Below are positions 20,628-30,056 of a stretch of 35,933 nt of DNA, piece after piece. The stretch is from Saccoglossus kowalevskii (lineage: Eukaryota; Hemichordata; Enteropneusta; Harrimaniidae). Both the position numbers and the translations under genes were made by a program. Location of the stretch: contig NW_003107090.1 in NCBI RefSeq assembly GCF_000003605.2, forward strand, positions 822,864 through 858,796. The letters run 5' to 3'. Numbering within the stretch: position 1 is the first letter of the stretch; every line of letters starts with the position of its first letter. The notes beneath the pieces are model-generated. The model ran no database searches. It was not told the origin of the DNA and saw only the letters and a program-made list of their open reading frames with translations.

Positions 20628-22246
20628 TGCACCGACAATTAAAATGACTACATATAATAGTTATATCTCTAATAAGTGATGGCACATTAAAGTGACGAGG
20701 GTTTCAGTCTTATTTTTGTTCTACAGATAATCTGTAATGGAAATATTATATTATATTAACAGCACATACATGACTGGTCCCATGTCCTACTGAAACCATG
20801 CTTGGTTTTAGAAATTTAGCATTTTGAGACACTTGCCCCATCTGAAAAAGAAAGCATGAAGCTGCAACATGTCTTTATCTAGCCAGTTTGGTGATCCCTT
20901 TAGTAAGACAGGCAGGTGACCAGGACAACAAGTGTTGGGATAATTCTTACCCCAGACCCATTTTACTGATACTGTACTGAAACTTAGAATCCCCTCCTAC
21001 TGGCCCAGTTGTGTTTTTGAGCCCTGGCTCATGAACTAATAGTCGTTCATGTATAACCAAGATGTGGGGTCAGGATTGGCAAAATGGTCGCCATAAATCT
21101 GATAGAATACGTGTGACATGATGTGTGATGTACCTATAAAGGTTGAATGTGATTGATCAAGGCATGTAAATTTTAATGATTATTGTAGATGTAAAAAATT
21201 GGATTCCCATTTTTCCAAATTTTTGAAACATCACTCCCAGAACAAACTGAAACAGCAAGCAGCGTTACATGCTAGGACATTCAACTAATCAGCACGCACA
21301 GGAGTGCAGTCTGGTGTTAGTTTAGGACTGTACAGATAACAGCTTTGTTAATGCACATACTTATGATTTTGTTTAGTTTTTACTATTACCGTCTTTAAAT
21401 CGTTTTGAGGAAAAGCTCTATCTACTGACATAATTTGGCAGTATCACTCCAATACAATTAGTAATAGGTTCAAAACAAAGCTCCAACATACATTCCATGT
21501 TGGAATATATTTGGAGTGCAGCGGTTTGGGTGACAATGATACACCTTATAATTAGTAATTTGTATGTTGCATGTGTGTATATATTTTTGTGAAAGATATT
21601 ATGTGCTTATTGTTTCATTTCATAAAAAAAACCCATTGACAAATAACATTTTGCAGCTACAAAGTGAAATGAGAAAACTCATCAATTTTATTCCGTTGTG
21701 TATGTTGCTTGACTCCATGGGCACAAACTACACATTCTGTCGGAATGTTTCATTGTTTTTAAATGTTTACATGGTCCATGAAAATAAATACGAATACAGA
21801 ACCGCTGAGAATCAATTATCAACAGAATAATATATTTTCAGAAGATGTATTTTGTAAAAATGTATTCATGCGAATCACTACACACACACGTTTTACAGCT
21901 GTTAGATGCTGAACTTTTATGATATTGTTTACATCCACACCTACACCCACAAGGAATACACTCATGGTGATGTTAATAAACAATATTTGGAGACACGCTT
22001 ACATAGAAATTATTAAAAAAACAGAACTACAACAAAATTCATTTAGAAATGGGTAACAATGACCATGTTTGGTATGATATTTTAATGCTTCAATAACAAT
22101 TTTATGTACGTATAAACGTTATTATGCATCTATTTCCCTGTGCTATCCTGGCATCAAGCAGGTTCGGTCAAACACGTGTCTGTGGGCCTATACCAAGGTT
22201 CTCCCAAAGTTGCATTCGTTAGTGAATGAATCTCAGGGTTGTTCAG
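20628..22246. other. No confident gene
   Basis: On the minus strand 20995-20830 two overlapping protein-like frames (PVGGDSKFQYSISKMGLG; NYPNTCCPGHLPVLLKGSPN) surround a possible donor, but no family is recognised. An imperfect inverted repeat, ctccaaca..tgttggaat..ttggag, lies at 21480-21518. The plus frame at 21564-21830 lacks support. Confidence 0.3.
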
Positions 22247-22320
22247 CCTAATGGAGGATTTGAACTATCGATCGGGTCTACCGATTACAAGTCTGATGTG
22301 ACAACCACTATGCTACCAGG
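22247..22320 (-). repeat. tRNA-Thr-like sequence, probable head of a tRNA-derived SINE
   Basis: Read on the minus strand this is 74 nt with an A box tagcatagtgg, an anticodon loop cttgtaa (TGT, Thr) and a B box agttcaaatcc. The ends form an acceptor stem with six of seven pairs, two of them G-T. The anticodon stem keeps only three of five pairs and the T stem does not pair (gatag against cctcc), so this is not a working tRNA. The sequence continuing toward lower coordinates (about 22246-22100) would be the SINE body. No direct repeats were identified around it. Confidence 0.5.
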
Positions 22321-23070
22321 AAATCTGTTTGTGAAAATACCATAAACTGCCATTGTGAATGTATTACAAAAATAAAACAATTATATTAAACAGTCAGTCT
22401 CATCCGTGCATGTCATTGTACCAGTGGACCATTTGATTTTCAGCTCCACTACTATTCAATGTTTCAATGTTGTCAATACTTCTGAAATTAGTTCAGGTAC
22501 CGTCAATCTGACATCTAAGTGTTGTTAAGTTAAGAATAAATTAAGTAACAATTTTATGAAACAAACTAAAATTAAGTAAGAACTGTAAAAACTTGTAATG
22601 AGAAAAATTGTACCTGAAAGACTCTTGACAATGTAGCAAGGTTGGGTAGAATATCACACATTATCTTACGGGTTGCTATAAATAAGACTGAGTGCTTGAG
22701 GGTCATTCTTTACAGAGACTGAAAACTGATAATGATGCTTGGGTTAATCTTCAACAAGGTACTGCATGCACTTTCATGAGACGGCCATCTCACTGCTATG
22801 GCATGTGTGGGTCTTCTAAAATATGAATTATAAATTGTAAGTCTGTATAGCATGATAAAAATGATTAAGCATTTGATGTTTTAAAAATATAGTACTCTCT
22901 GCATGGCCTTATGCAGGAGCTAAGTGATGCGCAATACAATGGTTTCCAACAAAAAAACTTGAAAACTACCAAAAAAAAACTTCATCTGAAGTGCAATAAA
23001 TCCCTTACCATTATACAACCACATTATCTAAGATGCACATAACAATAATTTTAATTAAAAATATACTCAC
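22321..23070. other. No gene seen
   Basis: AT-rich, with no motifs on either strand. The right part is probably intron or flank of the hAT fragment that begins at 23071. Confidence 0.35.
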
Positions 23071-23560
23071 ATTCCTCAGTCTTGCAATGACACCATTTCT
23101 TTTGCCCAACTTCACAGGAGCTCCATCCAAATCAATCTCCTTTTTTCATTGAATGTTGTAAGTGCGTTTGTCAGTCTTGGCACGACCATCAGAAACCTGA
23201 CAAAAGTACAACCATGAATAATGGTGACAATATCACTTTAATTGTAAATTCATATACCTGCACTCAACACAGAAAATGTCACAATTTAAAATAATCACAC
23301 CAACAGTAACCAGAAAGCATACTTCAGTTTCGCCAATTGGTAGTAGGTGTTCTGAATATAAAATCATCTGTTTGAGGATTGCTGTGTCTGTTTCGTCTAT
23401 CAACAATGAAATACATTACTGTCTTTGAGCTTCACGTACCACCTCACCTGCAATAAAACAAATCATTCAACTCATGTTTACTATTAGCAGATAAATAACA
23501 ACTCACCTATGTTGTATATCATTTCCTGCATAGTTATAATTCTGAGCTTCATTATTTAAA
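23071..23560 (-). pseudogene. hAT transposase fragment in three exons (ZMYM/KIAA1586-like)
   Basis: The last ~50 bp of exon 1 end at 23506 before GTGAGT and read IITMQEMIYNI. Exon 2 (23447-23311) joins in phase: GEVVREAQRQ, stop, CISLLIDETDTAILKQMIL, LPIGETEVCFL. Exon 3 (23196-23071) joins in phase 0: VSDGRAKTDKRTYNIQ, stop, KKEIDLDGAPVKLGKRNGVI then ARLRN and a GTGAGT donor. SLLIDETDTAxxKQM and DGAxVxLGKRNGVxARL match the DExTD and DGAxVMxGxxNGVxxxL motifs of animal hAT transposases, which use the first acidic residue in catalysis. Both stops are single codons in otherwise open frames. The BED/TTF finger and C-terminal dimerisation region are not seen. Confidence 0.65.
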
Positions 23561-24158
23561 ACATTTTAATTTGATATTATTAGTTTATAGTGAAAAGATG
23601 TTGTTCCCCTCTGGCATATCCACGACATAGCGATACATTGACAACACTTGGCGATGCTGTACATGGCTCGCTGTACCTGGGAACGTTCACTTGATAACGA
23701 TGACCTATGAACTTCATAGCATGAACCTAAGACGACACAGTATACAGTCGTGTTTCTAATGAAGATGGGACTGCATACAAAATAAATAGGAGACCGCATC
23801 ACATACAGAAAGGACTGCATGCCTAGTGTTCTCCACAAGGAGTTAAATAGAGGGCGCTGTGTCCTCTAGCTTTCTGTGCCTTTCTTCAATTTAATGTCTA
23901 GGGTTTCTGCCGCTATTGGTGTTTCACTCAAGCATGCCAATGAATAACGAAACTGCCACCTGTGAGCAATACAATAGAAAGACAACTTTACACAACTTTT
24001 GTCTTGTTTAAATGGTACCGTCTTACTCTGACTATTACTAGCAATCAATGCAGCGTTAACGATAACAGGGAAGAGCAAGCATGTTTCGACAGAGTTTTGT
24101 GGCCAAAATGTGTACCACAAGTTAAGGCTAAGAAGGCAAAGTTAACATAGCATACCAG
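23561..24158. other. No confident gene
   Basis: The frames at 23566-23838 (-) and 23962-24150 (+) show no family motifs. The stretch lies between oppositely oriented hAT fragments. Confidence 0.3.
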
Positions 24159-24251
24159 ACATTGTTGCGAATGGTACACAATGTGGATATTGATAGAGCT
24201 CCGGTCGTGCTTGGACAGCGTGGAGGTTTTGCTGCTAAAGTTAAAGAAGTG
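24159..24251 (+). pseudogene. Exon-sized hAT-like fragment
   Basis: A 93 bp open stretch between a cag and a consensus donor (GTAAGTATG) reads TLLRMVHNVDIDRAPVVLGQ then RGGFAAKVKEV. DRAPVVLGQRGGFAAKVKE aligns position by position with DGAPVKLGKRNGVIARLRN at 23071-23196 and with the DGAxVMxG motif of hAT transposases; the Gly after Asp is Arg here. It lies on the opposite strand from that fragment. The acceptor is weak. Confidence 0.45.
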
Positions 24252-24526
24252 GTAAGTATGAAACCACTGTGTTGCACATCGATTGGCTCTGGTAGTTGGA
24301 CAGGCAGCAAAATCAATACCTTGTATAAAGGAGTTTAATGATATCCTGAATTCATTGTACAAGTTTTATGAGCAATTCTCCTGTAAGGCTGAGTGATTTG
24401 AAAGAGATACAGGTATATTGAAAAGATCATGTTTGTAACAGTCATAAACAGGTTGTAAATGTATCACAAGGATGTATTTAGTATTATTATCCAATTGTTA
24501 AATATTGTAATTATAAATCTTCACAG

Positions 24527-25304
24527 TAAAGCTTCATAACGAAATGATCTTGGCCTTGCTATATGCACGATCCTCAGTTCGTAGGCACATTAAAAATGAT
24601 GTGTGATGTATTGCCATCTCTGACCAACTGGGTACAGATGAAGAATACACAGAGGTCCATTTTGAAGGCTGGCTCTCCAAGCATGACGAATGAATTTCGT
24701 CTGAAGATGTTCGTTCTTTTACAGAAATGATCGCAACATGTAAAAGAAAAGACATTGTAGTTCGTCCAAGCAGTTTATATAAAGACGACATTGTTTGGTA
24801 CGAAAGTGCAGAACACGTGGTCACTGGTAAGATCAAGATTGTTGATGAAATGAATGGTGTCTGTTGACACTGTTGAGTACATGTACAATATGTCTGTGTA
24901 ATTTGATCACGGAACACATGCGTTGATACCCGAGACAAATGTAAACAGTGCAGAATTACAGTTTTAAACTTAATCAGCATGTTTCTCTGGATGCAAGTTT
25001 ATTGTAACACAACTTTACTTATGGAGAAAAATTGAAATAAAGAATGTTGGAACCACACCTCGTTTACACTTGGACTACCCTATGAAAGTGGCATTTCTTT
25101 ACCGATTGTACGAGTGTCTTCTGTCTAGCTATGAAATATGTGTTAATGTTCAACCGAGTGACAGGTTGCTTCTCGTTTTTGTTCGTAGAGACTGAGGCCA
25201 CTGAACAGGTAGAAGATAATGGAGATCTCTTGTGCAACAAGTATTTGGTGTCATTATGGGGTAAAACCAAAAATTATTCTCAAGTACAATTATCCAGTCA
25301 GTAA
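24527..25304 (+). pseudogene. Two-exon relic with a chromo-barrel/Tudor-knot-like motif
   Basis: Exon 1 (24527-24826) runs from acceptor cttcacag to donor GTAAGA. It reads LHNEMILALLYARSSVRRHI, stop, ISDQLGTDEEYTEVHFEGWL, SKHDE, stop, ISSEDVRSFTEMI, KRKDIVVRPSSLYKDDIVWY. The pattern YxVHFEGWxxKxDEW(I/V)xxxxV is typical of chromo-barrel and Tudor-knot modules that bind methyl-lysine or nucleic acid in chromatin proteins. The expected Trp after DE is replaced by a TGA. Exon 2 (25189-25304) joins in phase (G+AG) and reads ETEATEQVEDNGDLLCNKYL then a TAA. The minus-strand frame over the same place (24534-24980) is its shadow. Domain call moderate, full protein unknown. Confidence 0.4.
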
Positions 25305-25775
25305 CCAATTTTTGAAATTGAATGTTACGGACCATTTTTATACTGATGACACCTGCGGGTAGCTGCGGTTTCGTAGCTCCCTTGTGACTGTCGATTGATT
25401 TTTGTCTTTAAAATTTTGACGTCTGTTGTGATTGTTTTGTAAGGCTATTAATCACATCTACCTGATTTGGTTCATCCCTTTCTAGTTAAAACTAATATTT
25501 TTTTTAGCTCTGCTGTCGACTTTGTCCAGTGGAGCTTATGAGTGATTGGCCCTCATCATCTGTGTCAATATTTTACTTCTTTGACTTCTTGAAAACTACA
25601 AGCATGAATGATTTGATACTTAGTGTACATCTACTATCAGATAATTGAAGATATAATCATGAAATGAACAAATCTAAATTTGATGAATATTTTTGTTGAA
25701 AACAGCATGTCTGATTGCTTTGATACTATACATATTGTTTATTTTCTAATGATAACTTCATTTCTTCATTTGAAA

Positions 25776-25816
25776 TGTGCATTCTAACAGTGGAGCTATC
25801 TCGGTCGATAGGCTGC
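25776..25816 (+). repeat. Dispersed motif, copy 2
   Basis: Matches 4582-4625: gtgcatt..taacagtggagctatctc..cgataggctgc. Similarity fades after the 'ggctgc' end. Confidence 0.5.
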
Positions 25817-26434
25817 TAGTTTTGTCTTGTAGGATCCTCTTGGAAATACATACCCTGACACCATTCATAAAGGCCATCACAAAGAATGGTGTTTTCACTT
25901 GAAAGTGGTAGTCACTTTCTGTGTACCAAGATAAAGACATCAGACATCAATCAACCAGTAAAAGTAGAAGGCAACAAAGTTACCATGAAGGAAGTAACCA
26001 CCTTTCTTTAGCTTCTGCCTTGGCCTGTTTGGCCATTTTAATATATTCATCATAGGTTGCTGTCTGATGTCTTTACTAGTCAGCTGCTGCCAGCGATTTT
26101 GTAGGACCTTCATAAGAAATATCAAATTTTCACCTATTGAATACAAAAAATTATTAAACACACTGCCCATAGTATATGAAATATAAGACATGGGAAGGAA
26201 AGTTCTGCCATACTACCTATTTGAGAGAGAAGGTAATTTATGACTTGACTAATATAAGTTTTGAATGACTATTAAATATTAACTGTATTTGGGGATAAAT
26301 ATAAGAAATCAACCAATCAAGGATCAACCAATACTCTTTGTTGTGAGGGTCATTATAATATGTGTACCACTTCATTCACATGTAAAATCTAAATGCATAT
26401 TAAAAGGGGAGAGACCAGTGCGCCCAGCTGGCCA

Positions 26435-26459
26435 GTGTGTGTGTGTGGGGGGGGGGGGG
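26435..26459. repeat. GT microsatellite followed by a 13-base G run
   Basis: Six gt units run directly into a G homopolymer. Likely a polymorphic and assembly-difficult spot. Confidence 0.9.
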
Positions 26460-26775
26460 TCACCAGTATGTAGTTGGTGATTGTACTTGGTGGGTCATTA
26501 CATTATAATTAACAGGGTAATAAAAAATGTAGTCCCTGCAGGACACTGAATTATTTCACATTTAGTTTGTCATTTTACACATTTCTGTCAGGAAAAATTA
26601 AAATATGTTTGATGGTACATGTAGTTTAGCATATTGTGGCCTCTTATTGGCAGCCGCCAGCTACATAATCAGTGCTATTTATCTCACATTGGTTAATGTG
26701 ACCAATAGAGCCATAAAATGGCATTGCATTGACAGAATTCCAGGATCAAACATTTAACATTAGCAAACAATATGA

Positions 26776-26973
26776 CATGTTACCTCTGGCAATTTCTCTT
26801 GGACAAACATGACAAAAGAAGATGCATTTTTTTGGACGCTTTTTTCATGGGGAAATTACAATGTTTGTTTTCCCACTGACTCAGATATTGCCTTTCTCGA
26901 GGAACATATCCCACTTGATGCATGTCTACCAAAAGAAGATGCAGTGTTTCCACTACCGTTCGCCAAGTGGTGA
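26776..26973 (+). pseudogene. Unrecognised protein-like frame without start codon
   Basis: A 65-codon frame runs from 26776 to a TGA at 26971-26973, reading NFSWTNMTKEDAFFWTLFSW, NVCFPTDSDIAFLEEHIPLD and KEDAVFPLPFAKW. Its acidic and aromatic composition is unlike the AT-rich flanks. The overlapping ATG-started frames on both strands read like shadows. No family recognised; it could be an exon remnant. Confidence 0.3.
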
Positions 26974-27215
26974 AAAAAAAATCAGAATGGCTAATAAAGT
27001 TTCCCCAATTCGTCATTTGGCGATTGCTAAAGATATAACAACAATGTGTGAACTTTTTCTATTTGCCTGCCTAGAAAGATTTCCACGTGAAAAAAATCGA
27101 AACACGTAAACACTTGTCTAATTATCATAAAACAACTTTATTTTGTAAGGCTGATTCCAATTGGGTATCTTGTGACCTCATTCCGTTTGTTATCCAATAG
27201 CGTGCGCTGTATTAT

Positions 27216-28250
27216 ATGAACGACGTAATGACGTATCATAACTTCTTAAAAAATGGCTGCCAATATGCGAGGGTCCACTCTTTGCAAACGAGTACCCTTG
27301 ACAGTTTTGTAGGACAAGTTAAACCACATCCTTCAAAGAAAGACAGGTCTGAGGCTGATCACGAAGTTCAAATAAATGTCAGAACGGATGATAAACCAAG
27401 GAAAAATCAAGGTCCTGAAAGTATAAAAAAAAATAGAAAGACGCGTCAACCGAGATACGTGTGATGACTGGGTTAAATCATACTCATGGCTAGAACTTGA
27501 TTACACGATGGACTTGATGTTTTGTAAATTTCGTAAAGAAACAAGTACACAAGGGATCATGAACAAGCAATGGAAGATAAATTTTCATCCCGGGATATGA
27601 AGCATGCAATGAAAAATGTGTTTGCCGAAGCGGAGCCTGCTGTATTGGCAGCCCTACACAGTGTGTACTGGTTCGCCAAGGAAAATATCGCCAATGTAAA
27701 ATTGACATCTATGAAATCAGTTTTTGAATCTCTCCACTCACCATTACCTAATTTATTTAGTAATTTTTTGTTGATTATTTATCAATTTTTAAAACAAAAT
27801 TAATATGATTTTTTTGTGACTTTTGAATTATTTAGGGAGTTGAATCCGTCCAGAATTTGAAGTGTGATGACCGAACAACATATGAGCACTCCAGCAGTAT
27901 GGAAGGTTTTCAAGCATCTATTGCTGATGTAATAAATAACAAGATGGGAGAAGTATATACGTTTTGTTGATAAGCAAGAGGAGGCCAACACTTTTAACAG
28001 TTGTAGAGTTAGATAGTGATGATGCTGAAACAATAACAGAGAAACTTTTAGAAATCGTTAAAATGAAAGGTTTTACAGTTGAACATTTTATTTCACTAGG
28101 AAGTGATGGTGCATCAATGTGTTTACAGGCAAACAGTCTGGAGTTGCTGCTCAAGTAAAAAAGCACACCGTTTTAGAGTGTCTGCACATTGTGTAGCCCA
28201 TCGCTTAGCCTTGGCTGCATCCCAGACACTGAAAGTTAAGTGGTATATGT
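27216..28250 (+). pseudogene. hAT transposase relic (TTF-finger/KIAA1586-like), most of the protein order preserved
   Basis: The first frame begins at ATG 27216 (TSTLDSFVGQVKPHPSKKD) and is lysine- and arginine-rich. After a one-base shift near 27450: DDWVKSYSWLELDYTMDLMF then CKFRKE, like the N-terminal finger region of this family (W..xxPWLxxDxxxxxMFCxxC). Next AMKNVFAEAEPAVLAALHSV then YWFAKENIANVK near 27650-27700. After an AT-rich gap, perhaps an intron ending at acceptor 27836: TTYEHSSSMEGFQASIADVI. Then TVVELDSDDAETITEKLL, HFISLGSDGASM (28100), GVAAQVKKH (28145) and AHCVAHRLALAASQTLK (28185-28240). The GSDGASM, GVAA and HCxAHRLxLA motifs are diagnostic of hAT transposases. Several frame changes and stops make it inactive. 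Terminal inverted repeats and target duplications were not found by eye. Confidence 0.8.
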
Positions 28251-28588
28251 GGTGCTAAACATTGTATGTGAAAATGAATGTTTGTTTTTTCTGTAATGCA
28301 GACTCAAATACTGTAGGAATACTTTTTCTTTATATTTTACATGTGTAAAAGGACCAATTTTCTCTTGGTTTAAATTTCACTGATTCATTTTAGGCATATT
28401 CTTTGGGTTTTAAATCAAAACTGATTTATCATTGTCTACAATGTGCTCTGTTTTATTTTACACATTCACTGGGTTTTAATTTAGCGCATTCCCCAGTCAG
28501 TGAAATTAGTTACATAGGGTTTTAATTTCACTTTTCTATAGGACTATATATAATCTACTATGGTATACTGTGTAAAATAAATTGTTAC
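28251..28588. other. Non-coding, short internal repeats
   Basis: The words 'tttgggttttaaat', 'ctgggttttaattt' and 'tagggttttaatttcact' recur at about 28400, 28470 and 28517, together with 'cagtgaaatt'-like words. No coding sense. Confidence 0.4.
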
Positions 28589-29168
28589 CCTTTAGTTCTG
28601 TTGGTTTGGCTAACATTGGCACAAACAAGGTGTCCACTTGTCTCAATGATTCGACGTCATGCCTGTAGTTGTCATTTTCTTAGCTGTCAGTGCTGTTGTT
28701 ATAAAACTTACTTTTAATATCTCCCAATTCCTTCTGATAGCTTCTACCACAGTTTTATTTATCTTTGCTTTCCGTAACTCAGATTCTGCACAAGTAACAT
28801 AATATTCTGCAAAATAATGTTCTTTCCACCGTTCAGAAATAAATTGATTAAAACTACCTGTATCCAGATTTACATTTTTTCCATTTCACACGGCATTTCG
28901 ATAACTTTTTGTCATTAGGCCAGTTTGTGGCAGAGTAAACAATGATTACCCATGATGATTTGCAAATGTTTACACAATTTTAAATATGCCAACAGTGGCA
29001 TGAAATAGTAAAGGATGATGGGCTTATACCTGAGCATGGGCCTATACAAGGATAAGTACAGTAAAATTGTTAACTATACTGACCTTCAATCGGTAAAACG
29101 TCCTTGGAAAGATTGATAACTCGTCCAACAAGATTACTTATCCAAAGAAAAAAAAATCAACCAACCAT
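28589..29168 (-). pseudogene. Unrecognised three-exon gene with matching splice phases
   Basis: Exon 1 reads WISNLVGRVINLSKDVLPIE and ends at 29084 before GTCAGT. An ATG at 29168 would be in frame if the A9 run at 29148-29156 (plus strand) differed by one or two bases. Exon 2 (28857-28712) is fully open, has a CAG acceptor and a GTAAGT donor, and joins in phase: GSFNQFISERWKEHYFAEYY, CAESELRKAKINKTVVEAIR, NWEILK. Exon 3 (28683-28589) would continue in phase as LRNDNYRHDVESLRQVDTLF and VPMLAKPTELKG if its AAAA run (28675-28678) were one base shorter. No in-frame stop lies inside exon 2. The charged, helix-rich product is not one I recognise. The next exon toward lower coordinates was not found. 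Confidence 0.5.
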
Positions 29169-29715
29169 GATATGTTAACCACATCTTCCTACTGCATTTT
29201 TAGAGGCTCAGAGGTTGCTGTAATGACCGTTTCATCTTGATTAGAATCTTGATTAGTATCTGCTAGCGCGTGGAATTTGGAAATTAAATGCTTGTATCTT
29301 CTAAAAAATCTTTTAAAGGTTATAACAAGAACCAGCTTTGAAGCCTGCGAGCCGAAAATCATCATACAAAACATGTAAATAAAGTGGGCAACACGGTCAG
29401 TAGTATAATACTGGATGTTTACGGTACGGTTAATGATTTAAGTGTTTGTAAAATCCATTGGTATTTTGAAATGTTCATTGTTCAACACCTCTGCTGTTAA
29501 TATTAGCAACTAAATGGCTCAACTTGCCATCTCCGTCAGTATTACTATGCGTTGATCTTGTTTATTTGCTCCCTTCTTCAAACTGTGTTCCGTTTCTCTG
29601 CATAAAGCATGATTTCTCACTCTTGTGTTGAGTCATCCAGAGATTAAACTGACCATGGTCAAGAAACATGGAATCCCCATTTGTGCTTACTTGGTTATTC
29701 CTGCTTTTTGAGACG
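29169..29715. other. No confident gene
   Basis: A minus frame at 29374-29189 reads KLVLVITFKRFFRRYKHLIS then HALADTNQDSNQDETVI and stops. It is upstream of the three-exon gene on the same strand and might be an earlier part of it, but no donor joins them. Confidence 0.3.
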
Positions 29716-29902
29716 TCACAAACTCGTTGATAAATCCTGTACCTCCATGACCATCACCCACATTTTCTCTAAGTTGGCTCTGCTGTCTTTGCCATCAAAT
29801 ATGGCATGGAGCTCAGAGGAAGACTGCAGATCGATGCCTTTAATGAATAGTTCTCTATTTTTGCTGCTGAGAACTAGGATGGTTACATCTTCGCCTCAGT
29901 AT
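29716..29902 (-). pseudogene. Unrecognised exon-like frame
   Basis: After acceptor gcacacag (29903-29910) the minus strand reads Y, TGA, GEDVTILVLSSKNRELFIKG, IDLQSSSELHAIFDGKD, SRANLEKMWVMVMEVQDLST and stops at 29716. Apart from the early TGA it is open for about 60 codons with protein-like composition. The plus-strand frame over it (29681-29965) is probably a shadow. Family unknown. Confidence 0.35.
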
Positions 29903-29960
29903 CTGTGTGCATTACCTTGTATATGCCACATTTGTCTTGTGTCACACTGCAGTATAATAG

Positions 29961-30056
29961 AGTAACTCGCATAGGATAGAACTGTAGCTACTTGGTTTAG
30001 CGTTAACAGCATGACGAACATAATAACTGACAGGAAAACCAAGCGAGCTACTGAAC
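29961..30056 (+). repeat. Hairpin-ended dispersed repeat, copy 1
   Basis: About 95 bp matching 34704-34793 in the same orientation. Words shared with that copy: gaactgtagct, tggttt, gcgtta, acgaac, gaca, aaaaccaag, gagctac. The outer parts gtagctacttggttt and aaaccaagcgagctac are nearly reverse-complementary. Confidence 0.65.

Larger units (their letters stand above)
25305..26775. other. Mostly repeat and unassigned sequence
   Basis: It contains dispersed-repeat pieces at 25655-25735 shared with 14.5-14.7 kb, the motif at 25776-25816, and a GT/G run. On the minus strand near 26090-26030 a short frame reads TATYDEYIKMAKQAKAEAKE next to a possible donor. This could be a small exon but is too short to name. 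Confidence 0.35.

Noticed and set aside
24534..24980. Longest minus-strand frame in the area (148 codons)
   Set aside because: It lies antisense to the plus-strand exon at 24527-24826, whose peptide has a recognisable domain pattern and splice sites. The minus frame has Ser/Thr/His-rich composition typical of a shadow.
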